A stretch of 15,562 nucleotides of DNA from CAYOEZ01 sp964402955 (GTDB lineage: Bacteria; Chloroflexota; DTOL01; DAOUCN01), in NCBI GenBank assembly GCA_964402955.1, contig CAYOEZ010000106.1, forward strand, positions 1-15,562. The letters are read 5' to 3'. This document shows, in pieces, positions 5,167-13,132 of this stretch (the first letter of the stretch is position 1; every line of letters starts with the position of its first letter). Below the pieces are notes generated by a model, which was not told where the DNA came from, did not search any database, and was given only the letters and a program-made list of their open reading frames with translations. The translations under genes were made by a program, and so were the position numbers.

Positions 5167-6417
5167 ATGACAGCGATCAAAGACATGACAGCCATGCGTA
5201 CGATCGTCACGGAGTGCGTCAACACGACGCCTGTTCTCGACATCCACACCCACATCTACGAGGAGTCCTTTGGTGATCTGCTCCTGCGCGGCCCGGAAGC
5301 GCTGATCACCTACCACTACCTGCAGGCAGAAACAAACCGTGTGCTCAGCGACATAACGCCGGCCCAACTCATGGCCCTCGGCACGCCGGAGCAGGCGCGC
5401 CTGGTCTGGAAGAAGCTGTTCGCCGAGCGCTCGCCTATCTCCGAAGCAGCGCGCGGCGTCGTCACGGCATGGAGCCGGCTGGGCGTGCCCGACGTGCGCG
5501 ATTATGATGGCGTGCTCAAGCACTTCGCCGACCTCAGCGCGGCGCAGATGATTGACCTCGTCTTCAAGACAGCAAACGTCTCCAGCGTGGTCATGACCAA
5601 CGATCCCTTTCTCCCCGCTGAGCAGAGCGTGTGGAACGGCGGCAAGAAACACGACGCCCGCTTCCTGGCCGCTTTGCGCATCGACAGCATCTTGCTGGAC
5701 TGGTATGCCTCCTGGTCCAAAGTGCAACAGGCAGGCTACAACGTCAGCCGTGATCTACCCGAATCGACATATCCTGAGATCAGTCGTTTCCTCAAAGACT
5801 GGGCAGTCAAAATGAAGCCGGTTTACATGGCAGCCTCGCTGCCCCCGAGCTTCATCATGCCTGATGACTCGCCGACGGGACGCATTCTGGCTCAGGCCGT
5901 CTTGCCTGCCTGCCGCGATCTGGGCATTCCCTTCGCCATGATGATCGGCGTCAAGAAGCGGATCATGCCTGAGCTTGGCGACGCCGGCGACGGAGAAGGG
6001 ATCGCCAATCTTGATGCGGTCAGCCACCTCTGCCGCGCCTTCCCGCACAACAAGTTCCTACTGACCGTGCTGGCCCGCGAGAATCATCGCGAAGCGATGG
6101 TGCTGGCCCGCAAGTTCCGTAACTTGCACGTCTTTGGCTGCTGGTGGTTCAACAACAACCCTAGCATTGTCGAGGAAATTACCCGCGCCCGCGTCGAGTT
6201 GCTCGGCCTGAGCATGACGCCGCAGCACTCCGACGCACGCGTCCTTGACCAGCTTGTCTACAAATGGACACACTCGCGCAAGGTCATCGCCCAGGTGCTG
6301 TGCGAAAAGTACGGCTATCTGATCGATGAGCGATGGTATCCCACCGACGACGAGATCGCCCGCGACGTCGCTCTGCTGCTCGGCGGCGAGTTTCTGCGTT
6401 TCACCGGGAGAGTCTAG
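5167..6417 (+). CDS. Uronate isomerase, Bh0493-like (amidohydrolase superfamily)
   Basis: This is a 416-residue TIM-barrel enzyme of the glucuronate isomerase family. The metal-site HxH is DIHTH (25-29), and the last-strand acid is Asp356 in PQHSDAR. Other conserved blocks are VVMTNDPF, VYMAxSLPPxF, PFAMMIGVKKR, LGDAGD, LARKFRNL and FGCWWFxNNP. As recalled, these match the divergent uronate isomerase Bh0493 of Bacillus halodurans (427 aa) far better than E. coli UxaC (470 aa). Expected reaction: D-glucuronate to D-fructuronate and/or D-galacturonate to D-tagaturonate in the cytoplasm. The ATG at 5167 has AAGGAG (5155-5160) 6 nt upstream; the GTG at 5152 is less likely. None of the usual partners (uxaB, uxuA, uxuB, kdgK) is in view. 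Confidence 0.88.
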   Translation: MTAIKDMTAMRTIVTECVNTTPVLDIHTHIYEESFGDLLLRGPEALITYHYLQAETNRVLSDITPAQLMALGTPEQARLVWKKLFAERSPISEAARGVVTAWSRLGVPDVRDYDGVLKHFADLSAAQMIDLVFKTANVSSVVMTNDPFLPAEQSVWNGGKKHDARFLAALRIDSILLDWYASWSKVQQAGYNVSRDLPESTYPEISRFLKDWAVKMKPVYMAASLPPSFIMPDDSPTGRILAQAVLPACRDLGIPFAMMIGVKKRIMPELGDAGDGEGIANLDAVSHLCRAFPHNKFLLTVLARENHREAMVLARKFRNLHVFGCWWFNNNPSIVEEITRARVELLGLSMTPQHSDARVLDQLVYKWTHSRKVIAQVLCEKYGYLIDERWYPTDDEIARDVALLLGGEFLRFTGRV

Positions 6418-6475
6418 TACTGCCATATTTGGACAGGGCTGTCATGTGCCCACTGCAATAAGGTCTGGACGGACC

Positions 6476-6563
6476 CGTCATTGCGAGCGGAGCGAAGCAA
6501 TCTCCCCCCGCTTCGCGCAGATAGGAGATTGCTTCGTCGCAGAGGGCGCTCCTCGCAATGACG
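6476..6563. repeat. Dispersed palindromic element, CGTCATTGCGAG type
   Basis: The outer arms CGTCATTGCGAG (6476-6487) and CTCGCAATGACG (6552-6563) are perfect reverse complements. Inner arms gcgaagcaatctcc (6492-6505) and ggagattgcttcg (6524-6536) also pair. Elements with this CATTGCGAG...GAAGCAATCTC sequence are, to my knowledge, common intergenic repeats in many bacterial genomes, including Chloroflexota. They code for nothing and are probably mobilised in trans or are mRNA-processing structures. Confidence 0.8.
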
Positions 6564-6598
6564 ATTGGGATGCACATAACCTTCTTGCGGTGGACACC

Positions 6599-6720
6599 TG
6601 TCATGCTGCCTGCCCTGGCGCTTTGGCAGGCCAGGGAGGGAGCGTTCTGTGCGACCGAAGCATCTCTTTGGGGCCGCCGGTTGAGATTCTTCGTCGCAAA
6701 GAGCGCTCCTCAGAATGACG
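6599..6720. repeat. Related, more degenerate palindromic element, TGTCATGCTG type
   Basis: Outer arms tgtcatgctg (6599-6608) and cagaatgacg (6711-6720) pair at 8 of 10 positions. Inner arms gcgaccgaagcatctc (6651-6666) and gagattcttcgtcgc (6683-6697) pair imperfectly. The order of blocks copies the element at 6476-6563, so the two look like diverged subfamilies. A separate small hairpin (cctgcc 6609-6614 / ggcagg 6625-6630, competing with ccctgg/ccaggg) interrupts the left half. Confidence 0.65.
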
Positions 6721-6760
6721 CGCTGCCATGTACGGTAGTCGCATTAGTTAGGGAGGTGCA

Positions 6761-9316
6761 ATGATGCATAAGTTCACACCGCTCGACCTGGGGCCGTATT
6801 GGAACGCCGGCCGCAGCAACGCGCCGCTCAGCCCCGGCGGTCGCAGTCCCTGGCAACAGACCATAGCCCAGGTTATGCCTACCATGTTGGCGGGAGAACA
6901 GACAATCTGGGGTGTCCCCTTCCACATCGGTCCGGCCGAGGGCAGGCCGTGCTGGCTCGTGATGGGCGCAGGTATGGACAGCGTCGAGCTTCCTCTCCCT
7001 GCCGGCGCACGCGCAAGCTATGTGGTGATCCTCCACTTCTGCAACTCATCCCATGACGAGAGCATCGGCGGCCCGCGCAATCCGTTGCAGAATCCGGTGC
7101 TGCGCCCCGGTGAGCACCTGGCCAATTACACACTCGTCTACGCCGACGGAACAGAGCAAGCGCAGCCCATCCGCCGCCGCTTCGAGATCAACGAACCGAC
7201 TGTCGCCTGGGGGCACAGTGCTTTTGCTGCCCGCCCCGACATTGTCGATGAGCCGGCAGACGCGCTGGGAGCGCACGCGCCGGCACAATGGGGACGCAAC
7301 CAGCGCAGCATGTCCGGCGGCGGCGCCTGGCGCGCACCCTACTGGGTCTATGCCTTGCCCAACCCCCACTCCGAGCAGCCACTGGCAGCCATCCGCCTGC
7401 AAGCAACCGCCGCCGACACGCTGGCGATCGCTGCGATCACGCTCTTCCACGGCAAGGCGCACCCGCTGCGCCATCAGCGTTTGGAGACAGTACGCGCCAC
7501 ACTGCCGCCAGAAGAGGCAGCCGCGCTGGCGCACATACCGGCCTCTGTCGATCTCGGCGTCATCTCCCGCCGCTACGCCGTTCCGAGCTTCGAGCCGCAG
7601 GAGTGGCTGGAAGCTCCGGTCAAGGGTTGGGGCGAGGAACCAAAGCCGGCCGGCCCGGTCACGCAGGTGCTGATCGACGTGACCGCCTCCCCCGATGCCA
7701 CACTGACCACGGGCGCACACGCCGTGGAGATGGGCGCCATCTTCGCAACAGGAGCGGCCAGCAGCAGCGGCGCTCACTTCGAGCTGCTCACGCCGCACCG
7801 GCAGTGGCTGCACGTCACGGTTGTCGATGACACGACGGGCCAGCCAACGCCGGCGCGTGTCCATTTCCGCTCGCCCGACGGACGCTACTTCCCTCCCTAC
7901 GGGCATCGCCATGAGGTGAACGACAACTGGTTCGAAGACTACGGGGCCGATCTGAAGCTGGGATCGACGCAGTACGCCTATGTCGACGGCAAGTTCCAGA
8001 TCGAGCTGCCGGTTGGCCGCTGCTACGCCGAGGCAAGCAAGGGCTTCGAGTTCGAGGGCCTACGCCAGGAGCTGAACATTCTGCCCGGCCAGAGTGAGCT
8101 GACCATTCATCTCAAGCGCCGCTTCGACTTGCGCCGCCAGGGCTGGGTCACAGCCGACACGCACGTGCACTTCATCTCGCCGCAGACGGCATGGCTGGAA
8201 GGACAGGCTGAGGGACTCAACATCATCAATCTGCTGGCCTCGCAGTGGGGCGACCTCTTCACCAATGTCGGCGATCTCAGCGGCCAACTGTCGGGCTGCT
8301 CGCGCGACGGCACGCTGGTCTGGGTCGGCACCGAGAACCGTGAGCACGTGCTGGGCCATATGAGTCTGCTGGGCACAAAGGGCGAGCCGGTCATGCCACT
8401 GTGCGTGGGCGGCCCCGACGAGAGCTACTTCGGCGACCCCATGTGGACCAGCCTGAGCGAATGGGCCGACCGCTGTCGCAAGCAGGATGGCCTCGTGGTC
8501 ATCCCGCACTTTCCGGCGCCTTACGCTGAAGTTGTGGCCTCGATCATTCTGGGCAAGGTCGACGGCGTCGAGTTGCGCGAGTTCTACGCGCCGACACTGA
8601 ACAACTACAATCTGCTGGAATGGTACCGCTTCCTCAACCTGGGCCATCGCGTGGCCGCGGTTGGGGGCACCGACAAGATGTCGGCCGGTATGCCCGTCGG
8701 CGGCGTGCGCACCTATGCCCGCCTCGGCGACGACGAGCTCAGCTATGGCAACTGGGCCAAAGCGGTGCGCAGCGGGCAGACGTTCACGACCTCAGGCCCG
8801 CTCATCGACATCAGCGTCGACGGCAAGGGCATGGGCGACGCCATTCACCTGCCCGCAGGCGGAGGAACACTCGAAGTTCAGGCAACCGCGCACTCGGTTG
8901 CACCCTTCCATGTCCTGCAGATCGTGTGCAACGGCCAGGTTGTCGCTGAGGAGAAGACAGAAGCCGGCTCGTGCGCGGCGCGCCTGTCGGCCAGGGTGGC
9001 TTTGGATAGCAGCAGTTGGATCGCCGCGCGCTGCCTGAGCATGCTCAAGCTGTGGCACTGCTGGCCGGTGCAGATGGCGGCGCACACCTCGCCCGTCTAC
9101 ATCACCGTCGACAACCGTGAGCAGTTCAGTCCGTCCGATGCCACCTATATGCTCACGATGCTCGACGGCGGGTTGACGTGGCTCGACACGCTCTCCATCC
9201 CCGCAAACCCAGAGCGGCAAACGGAGATCAAGAGCTTCTTCGAGCAAGCAAAGCACAGCCTGGAACACCGCCTGCACGGGCACACACACACCGATGCCGC
9301 CAACCCTTTTCCTTGA
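6761..9316 (+). CDS. CehA/McbA-type PHP-domain metallohydrolase with beta-sandwich N-terminus
   Basis: This 851-residue protein appears to have several domains. Residues ~30-240 look all-beta (WGVPFHIGP start, as in carbohydrate-associated sandwiches). Residues ~350-450 resemble a CarboxypepD_reg-like Ig fold (VVDDTTGQPTPARVHF, YAYVDGKFQIELPVG). The PHP metal-binding domain starts at DTHVH (466-470), with ENREHVLGH (525-533), VIPHF (H583) and GGTDKM (D638). A C-terminal sandwich follows (SGPLIDISVDG). The HxH, distal His and Asp set is that of CehA/McbA metallohydrolases; named members hydrolyse carbaryl-type esters, but most substrates are unknown. No signal peptide or TM segment is apparent, so it seems cytoplasmic. 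GGGAGG at 6751-6756 serves ATG 6761 or 6764. Its end overlaps the HAD gene. Confidence 0.85.
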   Translation: MMHKFTPLDLGPYWNAGRSNAPLSPGGRSPWQQTIAQVMPTMLAGEQTIWGVPFHIGPAEGRPCWLVMGAGMDSVELPLPAGARASYVVILHFCNSSHDESIGGPRNPLQNPVLRPGEHLANYTLVYADGTEQAQPIRRRFEINEPTVAWGHSAFAARPDIVDEPADALGAHAPAQWGRNQRSMSGGGAWRAPYWVYALPNPHSEQPLAAIRLQATAADTLAIAAITLFHGKAHPLRHQRLETVRATLPPEEAAALAHIPASVDLGVISRRYAVPSFEPQEWLEAPVKGWGEEPKPAGPVTQVLIDVTASPDATLTTGAHAVEMGAIFATGAASSSGAHFELLTPHRQWLHVTVVDDTTGQPTPARVHFRSPDGRYFPPYGHRHEVNDNWFEDYGADLKLGSTQYAYVDGKFQIELPVGRCYAEASKGFEFEGLRQELNILPGQSELTIHLKRRFDLRRQGWVTADTHVHFISPQTAWLEGQAEGLNIINLLASQWGDLFTNVGDLSGQLSGCSRDGTLVWVGTENREHVLGHMSLLGTKGEPVMPLCVGGPDESYFGDPMWTSLSEWADRCRKQDGLVVIPHFPAPYAEVVASIILGKVDGVELREFYAPTLNNYNLLEWYRFLNLGHRVAAVGGTDKMSAGMPVGGVRTYARLGDDELSYGNWAKAVRSGQTFTTSGPLIDISVDGKGMGDAIHLPAGGGTLEVQATAHSVAPFHVLQIVCNGQVVAEEKTEAGSCAARLSARVALDSSSWIAARCLSMLKLWHCWPVQMAAHTSPVYITVDNREQFSPSDATYMLTMLDGGLTWLDTLSIPANPERQTEIKSFFEQAKHSLEHRLHGHTHTDAANPFP

Positions 9317-10028
9317 TCTCGACGGAACCGTGATGCGCAACCCGTTCTGGCCAGCCGTCTTCCCGGCCGTCAGCGAGCACCTGGCAGGGAAGACGGGCTG
9401 TTCGAGCGCGGCCATCGTCGATATGATCGTAGCCGAAAACCGGCGCCGCATGTCCGGCAACGGGGACGCGGCGCGGGCCATGGACTGGGACGACATCGTA
9501 CAGACGGTCGCAGCGCGCCTGGGCGTCGCTTGCGATCTCTCGGTCGAGCAGTTGGTCCTTGACCATAGCCTGCCGCCCACGACGGCGATCCTCGACGAAG
9601 CCGACCGGGCGCTGGCAGATGTCGCAGCGCAGGGCTGGCAGATCGTTGTCGCGACGCACGGGCTATCCAGGTACCAGTTGCCGGTCTTGCGCGCGCTGAA
9701 TCTGCTGCCCTTCTTCGCCGATTTGGCCACGCCCGATACGCGCGGCTGCTTCAAGCAGTCGCGCGCCTTCTGGCTCCCCTACCTCGACGCGTGTCGCCCG
9801 CTTGTTCACTGCGGCGACTTGTACAGCGACGACGTGCTTCCCGCCCGCAGCTTTGGCATCGGCAGCGTGTGGAAGACAACGCCAGCGGAGTCCCTGGCGG
9901 GCGTCGCCGACCCCTTCCAGCGCGCCCGGCTCATTGCCCTGCCCGCGGGCAACCACGTTCGCCCCGACGCGGTGATCTTTCATCTCAACGAACTGCCGGG
10001 TGTGCTGGAGAGAATGGGACACGGATAA
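9294..10028 (+). CDS. HAD-superfamily hydrolase (phosphatase-like)
   Basis: This 244-residue protein has all four HAD motifs. Motif I is FLDLDGTV with nucleophile D8 and general acid D10; motif II is T121 in VVATHG; motif III is K154; motif IV is HCGDLYSDDVLPA with D175 and D179/D180. A helical cap between motifs I and II (~20-95) makes it a C1-cap enzyme, usually a phosphatase on a small phosphorylated metabolite. The ATG at 9294 lies inside the end of the CehA-like gene (23-nt overlap, another frame). It has no Shine-Dalgarno sequence, which suggests translational coupling; no later start keeps motif I. The pairing hints that both enzymes act on one pathway. The substrate is unknown. Confidence 0.85.
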   Translation: MPPTLFLDLDGTVMRNPFWPAVFPAVSEHLAGKTGCSSAAIVDMIVAENRRRMSGNGDAARAMDWDDIVQTVAARLGVACDLSVEQLVLDHSLPPTTAILDEADRALADVAAQGWQIVVATHGLSRYQLPVLRALNLLPFFADLATPDTRGCFKQSRAFWLPYLDACRPLVHCGDLYSDDVLPARSFGIGSVWKTTPAESLAGVADPFQRARLIALPAGNHVRPDAVIFHLNELPGVLERMGHG

Positions 10029-10030
10029 AG

Positions 10031-10085
10031 AAAAAAGAGCCGCGCATTAGCAGAGATGACGTCTCTGCTAATGCGCGGCTCATTT
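10031..10085. terminator. Strong hairpin terminator between convergent units (bidirectional)
   Basis: Arms 10037-10056 and 10062-10081 form a perfect 20-bp stem with a 5-nt loop (tgacg). Read on the minus strand, the stem is followed by TTTTTT (10036-10031), giving a textbook intrinsic terminator for the murQ-ending operon. On the plus strand the tail is only CATTT, so it is weaker for the HAD gene, whose stop lies 9 nt before the stem. It lies between convergent transcription units and can serve both. Confidence 0.88.
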
Positions 10086-10101
10086 GGTTCCCGTCCGCGT
10101 C

Positions 10102-10992
10102 CTATTCGATTGCCTTGCGCACCCGGCCTGCAGCGTGAGCGAGCCGGTCACGCGCGTCAGCAGCCGTGACGTTGGCCAGCAACATCACCAGCGCCACTTT
10201 GACCTCGTTGTTGGCCGCCGCCAGCGTCACCGCCGCCACCTCCTCGGAGACACCCGCCACGCGCTGCACGATGCGCCGGGCGCGATCAATCAGCTTGGAG
10301 TTCGTGCCCCGCACATCAACCATCAGGTTGCCATAGGTCTTGCCCAGGCGAATCATCGTCGCTGTCGACAGCATATTTAGAACCATCTTCTGCGCCGTTC
10401 CTGCCTTCATGCGCGTCGAGCCGGCCACCACCTCGGGCCCCACCAGCGGCGCTATCTCAACGTCAGCGAGAGCGCCGATCTCCGACGGCTTGTGGCAGGC
10501 GAGTGCAACCGTTACAGCGCCCAGCGCCCGAGCCTTACGCAGCGCGCCGATCACGTATGGCGTGCGCCCCGACGCGGCAATCCCGACCACCACATCCTTG
10601 CGGGTCACGCCCGATTCCACCACATCGCGCTCGCCCGCCAGGGGGTCGTCTTCCATTCTCTCCAGCGATGACGTCAGAGCGCGTGGGCCGCCGCAGATGA
10701 CCCCGCACACAAACTCGGGCGGCGTGTTGTACGTCGGCGGCATTTCCGCTGCGTCGAGCACACCCAGCCGCCCACTCGTGCCGGCGCCAAAGTAGTAGAG
10801 ATGGCCGCCCGTCTGCATGCGCTCAACTATTATGTCAACAGCCTGCCCGATGCGGGGTAGTTCCAGCGCGATTGCGGCCGCGACTTTGCCGTCTTCGGCG
10901 TTGATCAGTTGCACAATCTCCAGGCTGGAGCGCGTGTCAATGTCCAGCGTCGCGGGATTCACCGCTTCGGTCAACAAGCGATCGAGCGCCAT
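10102..10992 (-). CDS. murQ: N-acetylmuramic acid 6-phosphate etherase
   Basis: This 296-residue SIS-fold enzyme cleaves the lactyl ether of MurNAc-6-P to GlcNAc-6-P and D-lactate in cell-wall recycling or MurNAc use. Visible features are TEAVNPATLDIDT near the N-terminus, GAGTSGRLG (69-77) binding the sugar phosphate, Glu83 in DAAEMPPTY, Glu114 in ERMED, GIAASGRTPYV and GSTRMKAGTAQKMVLNMLST. With the ATG at 10992 as start, both glutamates fall on the same numbers as E. coli MurQ, and a GAGG site lies 6 nt upstream. A GTG at 11013 would add seven residues, starting 1 nt past the DUF3160 stop, without a ribosome site. It is last in the minus-strand run. AnmK, MurK or a MurP transporter, its usual partners, are not seen. 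Confidence 0.95.
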   Translation of the reverse strand: MALDRLLTEAVNPATLDIDTRSSLEIVQLINAEDGKVAAAIALELPRIGQAVDIIVERMQTGGHLYYFGAGTSGRLGVLDAAEMPPTYNTPPEFVCGVICGGPRALTSSLERMEDDPLAGERDVVESGVTRKDVVVGIAASGRTPYVIGALRKARALGAVTVALACHKPSEIGALADVEIAPLVGPEVVAGSTRMKAGTAQKMVLNMLSTATMIRLGKTYGNLMVDVRGTNSKLIDRARRIVQRVAGVSEEVAAVTLAAANNEVKVALVMLLANVTAADARDRLAHAAGRVRKAIE

Positions 10993-11014
10993 CCCCTGCC
11001 TCGCTTTGTCCACA

Positions 11015-13072
11015 TTACTTGATGAAGGTCTGCGTCCAGGCCGGGCGTTCGGGCCGGGGCGTCATCTGTTGCCATTTCTCGTCGGTCAACCGCTCTGCCA
11101 GCGGCACGGTAAACTCGTAGTACGAAAAGACGCCGCCCTTGGCCAGTGTAAGCGTCCCTTCGATGGGAACAAGCACATAGATGGGGAAGGCGTCGCCGAC
11201 CCCCTCCTCCAGGGCTTGCTGGCTGTTGGAATCGGTATGTACGTCGGCCACAACNNNNNNNNNNNNNNNNNNNNNNNNNNNNNNNNNNNNNNNNNNNNNN
11301 NNNNNNNNNNNNNNNNNNNNNNNNNNNNNNNNNNNNNNNNNNNNNNNNNNNNNNAGCCCGACGCGTGTCTGCGCCGCCAGGGCTGCCAGCCGGGCATACA
11401 CGTCTGGGACAGGCTCAACATAGCCTTGCGCACTCTGCTCCGATGGGCCGATGGCGGTCAGTTTGATCGTCGTGCTCTGCTTGGCATAGAGAATCGTATC
11501 GTGGCGCAACTCCGCCCACGAGCCGAGCGCTGTGTGCAACTGCTTGTCGGTCCAGGCGCTGGTCTGCATGAACGACGGGTAGCCCTGGCTGCGGGGCGTG
11601 GTCAGCGGCAGGAGTGCATACAGCCAGCCCCAGTAGAGATTCTGCGTCCAATCGCTCTGCGGCAGCGCCGCGAACTCCGAACGCAGCCGCGTCACTTGCT
11701 CTTTGTAGTTGGCGTAGGCGGTTTCTTTGTACATCGTATCAAGAATCTCGTACGCTCGCTGCGAGCCAAAGACAGCCAACACATCCAAACCCTTCGGGAA
11801 CAGACGGGGCTTGGCGCGCGTGCCGACTTTGTCGTAGACAAGCTGCTGGAAAACGTAGGAGTCGGGGATGAAACGCTGGCCCATGAAGCGGAAGGCCTTA
11901 CTGACGGTCTCCGCATTTTCCTGGTCAGTGACATACGACGACACGATGCGCGGCGCGGGCAGCTTCATCGCCTCAGCGATGAAGGCATCCAGCCTGGCGG
12001 TGTCAGCCAGATCTTGCAGCGCAGGCGTCCGCCCGTAGACCGCCGCGGCCACGGCCTGATAGTCGTAGACCGTCAAATCGTCGCTGGCGCCGACAAAGAA
12101 GGCGGTCGGCCCATAGATGCGATCCCACACTTTCAGGGCAGGCTCCGCTCCAACCGTGCTCTTCTCCAACGCCGACACGATCAGCAGCGCACGGCGCGTC
12201 TCCTCACGTCCGAGCGCCAGGGCCTCAGCCGTCTTGCCCGGCTGCAGGCGGAAGCCGATGCGCCCGTACCACATCATGGCCTTGAAGAACGCCTTGAACT
12301 GGTCGTTGCGCGTATAGTGGCCACGTGGGGCATACTGGCTGTAGTCTTCTTTGTAGCCAAAGAGGGGCGAATCCGCGTAACCCTGGTGCGCCTCGATCAG
12401 CGCCAGTTCCTTCTCCACAACGGCGCGCACGTCGGCCGGGATGGGCGTCGAGGCATCCAGCAGCCTGGCCGCCACCGCGAAGAAAGCGAGCGTGGCTCGC
12501 GCCGAATCCTTGACCGGCCCCTGCGCCGCCTGGTACTGCCCATCGCTGGCCGCCAGCATGGACATGCTCAGCCCTTTGGCGGCAGCGATCAGGTTGTCAA
12601 ACTCGACGCTGCGCAAGACGTAGTCGTACAGGACGTGATAGGCATGCAGAACGCTGTCCGTGGTAACGAAAAGGGGCACGTTGCGATCTTTGCCCTGCTT
12701 GTAGATGTCGTAGATCTGGGCGACGCCGGCGGGCGTGACCACAAACCCGTTACTGGCCAGCAGCGCTTTCTGCTCATCGCTCAGCTCACGCAGCAGCGCC
12801 GGGTTGCCTACCTTGTCGGCGGCAAAGCCGTAGGCAGCAAGGGCCGGCCTGGCATCGACGCGCACGGAGACGTAGGCGAAAGACGGCAACGCCGCCCCCT
12901 GAGCAGGAGCGGGCGTGGCTGCGCCTGTTGGCCGGGGTGTCGCTTGAACAGGTTTCGTCGCTTGAGGAGTAGGCATGGTTGTGGGGGTCACTCCTTCCAG
13001 ACCACAGGCAGCCAGGAGCAGGCTGGCGAGGGTCAGGAACACAAGAACGCCGTAAAATGGTCGCTGTATCAT
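11015..13072 (-). CDS. DUF3160-family secreted lipoprotein (contains assembly gap)
   Basis: The protein opens with a lipoprotein signal: a hydrophobic stretch (8-22) and lipobox LLLAAC with Cys23. A Thr/Pro/Ala-rich linker (24-65) follows, so the protein is anchored outside the membrane. The body is typical of DUF3160: FVTTDSVLHAYHVLYDYVLR, an alpha-helical middle, LPQSDWTQNLYWGWLYAL, YVEPVPDVYARLAALA, then after the gap VVADVHTDSN, EEGVGDAFPIYVLVPIEG and GGVFSYYEF. The function of the family is unknown. The start ATG has GGAGG 6 nt upstream. A run of 100 N interrupts the C-terminal third, so sequence is missing and the true length is uncertain. It follows the MFS gene after 60 nt and precedes murQ closely. 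Confidence 0.88.
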   Translation of the reverse strand: MIQRPFYGVLVFLTLASLLLAACGLEGVTPTTMPTPQATKPVQATPRPTGAATPAPAQGAALPSFAYVSVRVDARPALAAYGFAADKVGNPALLRELSDEQKALLASNGFVVTPAGVAQIYDIYKQGKDRNVPLFVTTDSVLHAYHVLYDYVLRSVEFDNLIAAAKGLSMSMLAASDGQYQAAQGPVKDSARATLAFFAVAARLLDASTPIPADVRAVVEKELALIEAHQGYADSPLFGYKEDYSQYAPRGHYTRNDQFKAFFKAMMWYGRIGFRLQPGKTAEALALGREETRRALLIVSALEKSTVGAEPALKVWDRIYGPTAFFVGASDDLTVYDYQAVAAAVYGRTPALQDLADTARLDAFIAEAMKLPAPRIVSSYVTDQENAETVSKAFRFMGQRFIPDSYVFQQLVYDKVGTRAKPRLFPKGLDVLAVFGSQRAYEILDTMYKETAYANYKEQVTRLRSEFAALPQSDWTQNLYWGWLYALLPLTTPRSQGYPSFMQTSAWTDKQLHTALGSWAELRHDTILYAKQSTTIKLTAIGPSEQSAQGYVEPVPDVYARLAALAAQTRVGXXXXXXXXXXXXXXXXXXXXXXXXXXXXXXXXXXVVADVHTDSNSQQALEEGVGDAFPIYVLVPIEGTLTLAKGGVFSYYEFTVPLAERLTDEKWQQMTPRPERPAWTQTFIK
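11255..11354. other. Assembly gap (100 N)
   Basis: Exactly 100 undetermined bases lie inside the DUF3160 gene. A run of exactly 100 is the usual placeholder for a gap of unknown size. Both flanks read as the same family in the frame of a single open frame, so both sides belong to one gene. From memory of the family, about 60-90 residues separate the flanking motifs, while 100 N allow only 33. Confidence 0.95.
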
Positions 13073-13132
13073 AACTCACCTCCACTGATAAGACGGAGGA
13101 TCGGGTCAAAATGTTCCTTGAGGGCATCCCTC

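Larger units (their letters stand above)
6418..6760. other. Intergenic spacer filled with palindromic repeats
   Basis: These 343 bp lie between the uronate isomerase and the CehA-like gene. I see no gene and no convincing TATAAT promoter. Two palindromic elements, described separately, cover most of it (6476-6563 and 6599-6720). A ribosome site GGGAGG stands at 6751-6756 before the next start. The promoter for the following pair is not evident; it may lie in or between the repeats, or transcription may continue from the upstream unit. Confidence 0.65.

Noticed and set aside
7046..7912. 288-residue minus-strand open frame inside the CehA-like gene
   Set aside because: It is antisense to a continuous, motif-supported gene, has no ribosome site and no recognisable domain.
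13073..13132. Separate promoter for the DUF3160-murQ pair
   Set aside because: A TTGACC-like -35 is visible on the minus strand, but no acceptable -10 lies at 16-18 nt; a small GAGGG/CCCTC hairpin alone is not enough.
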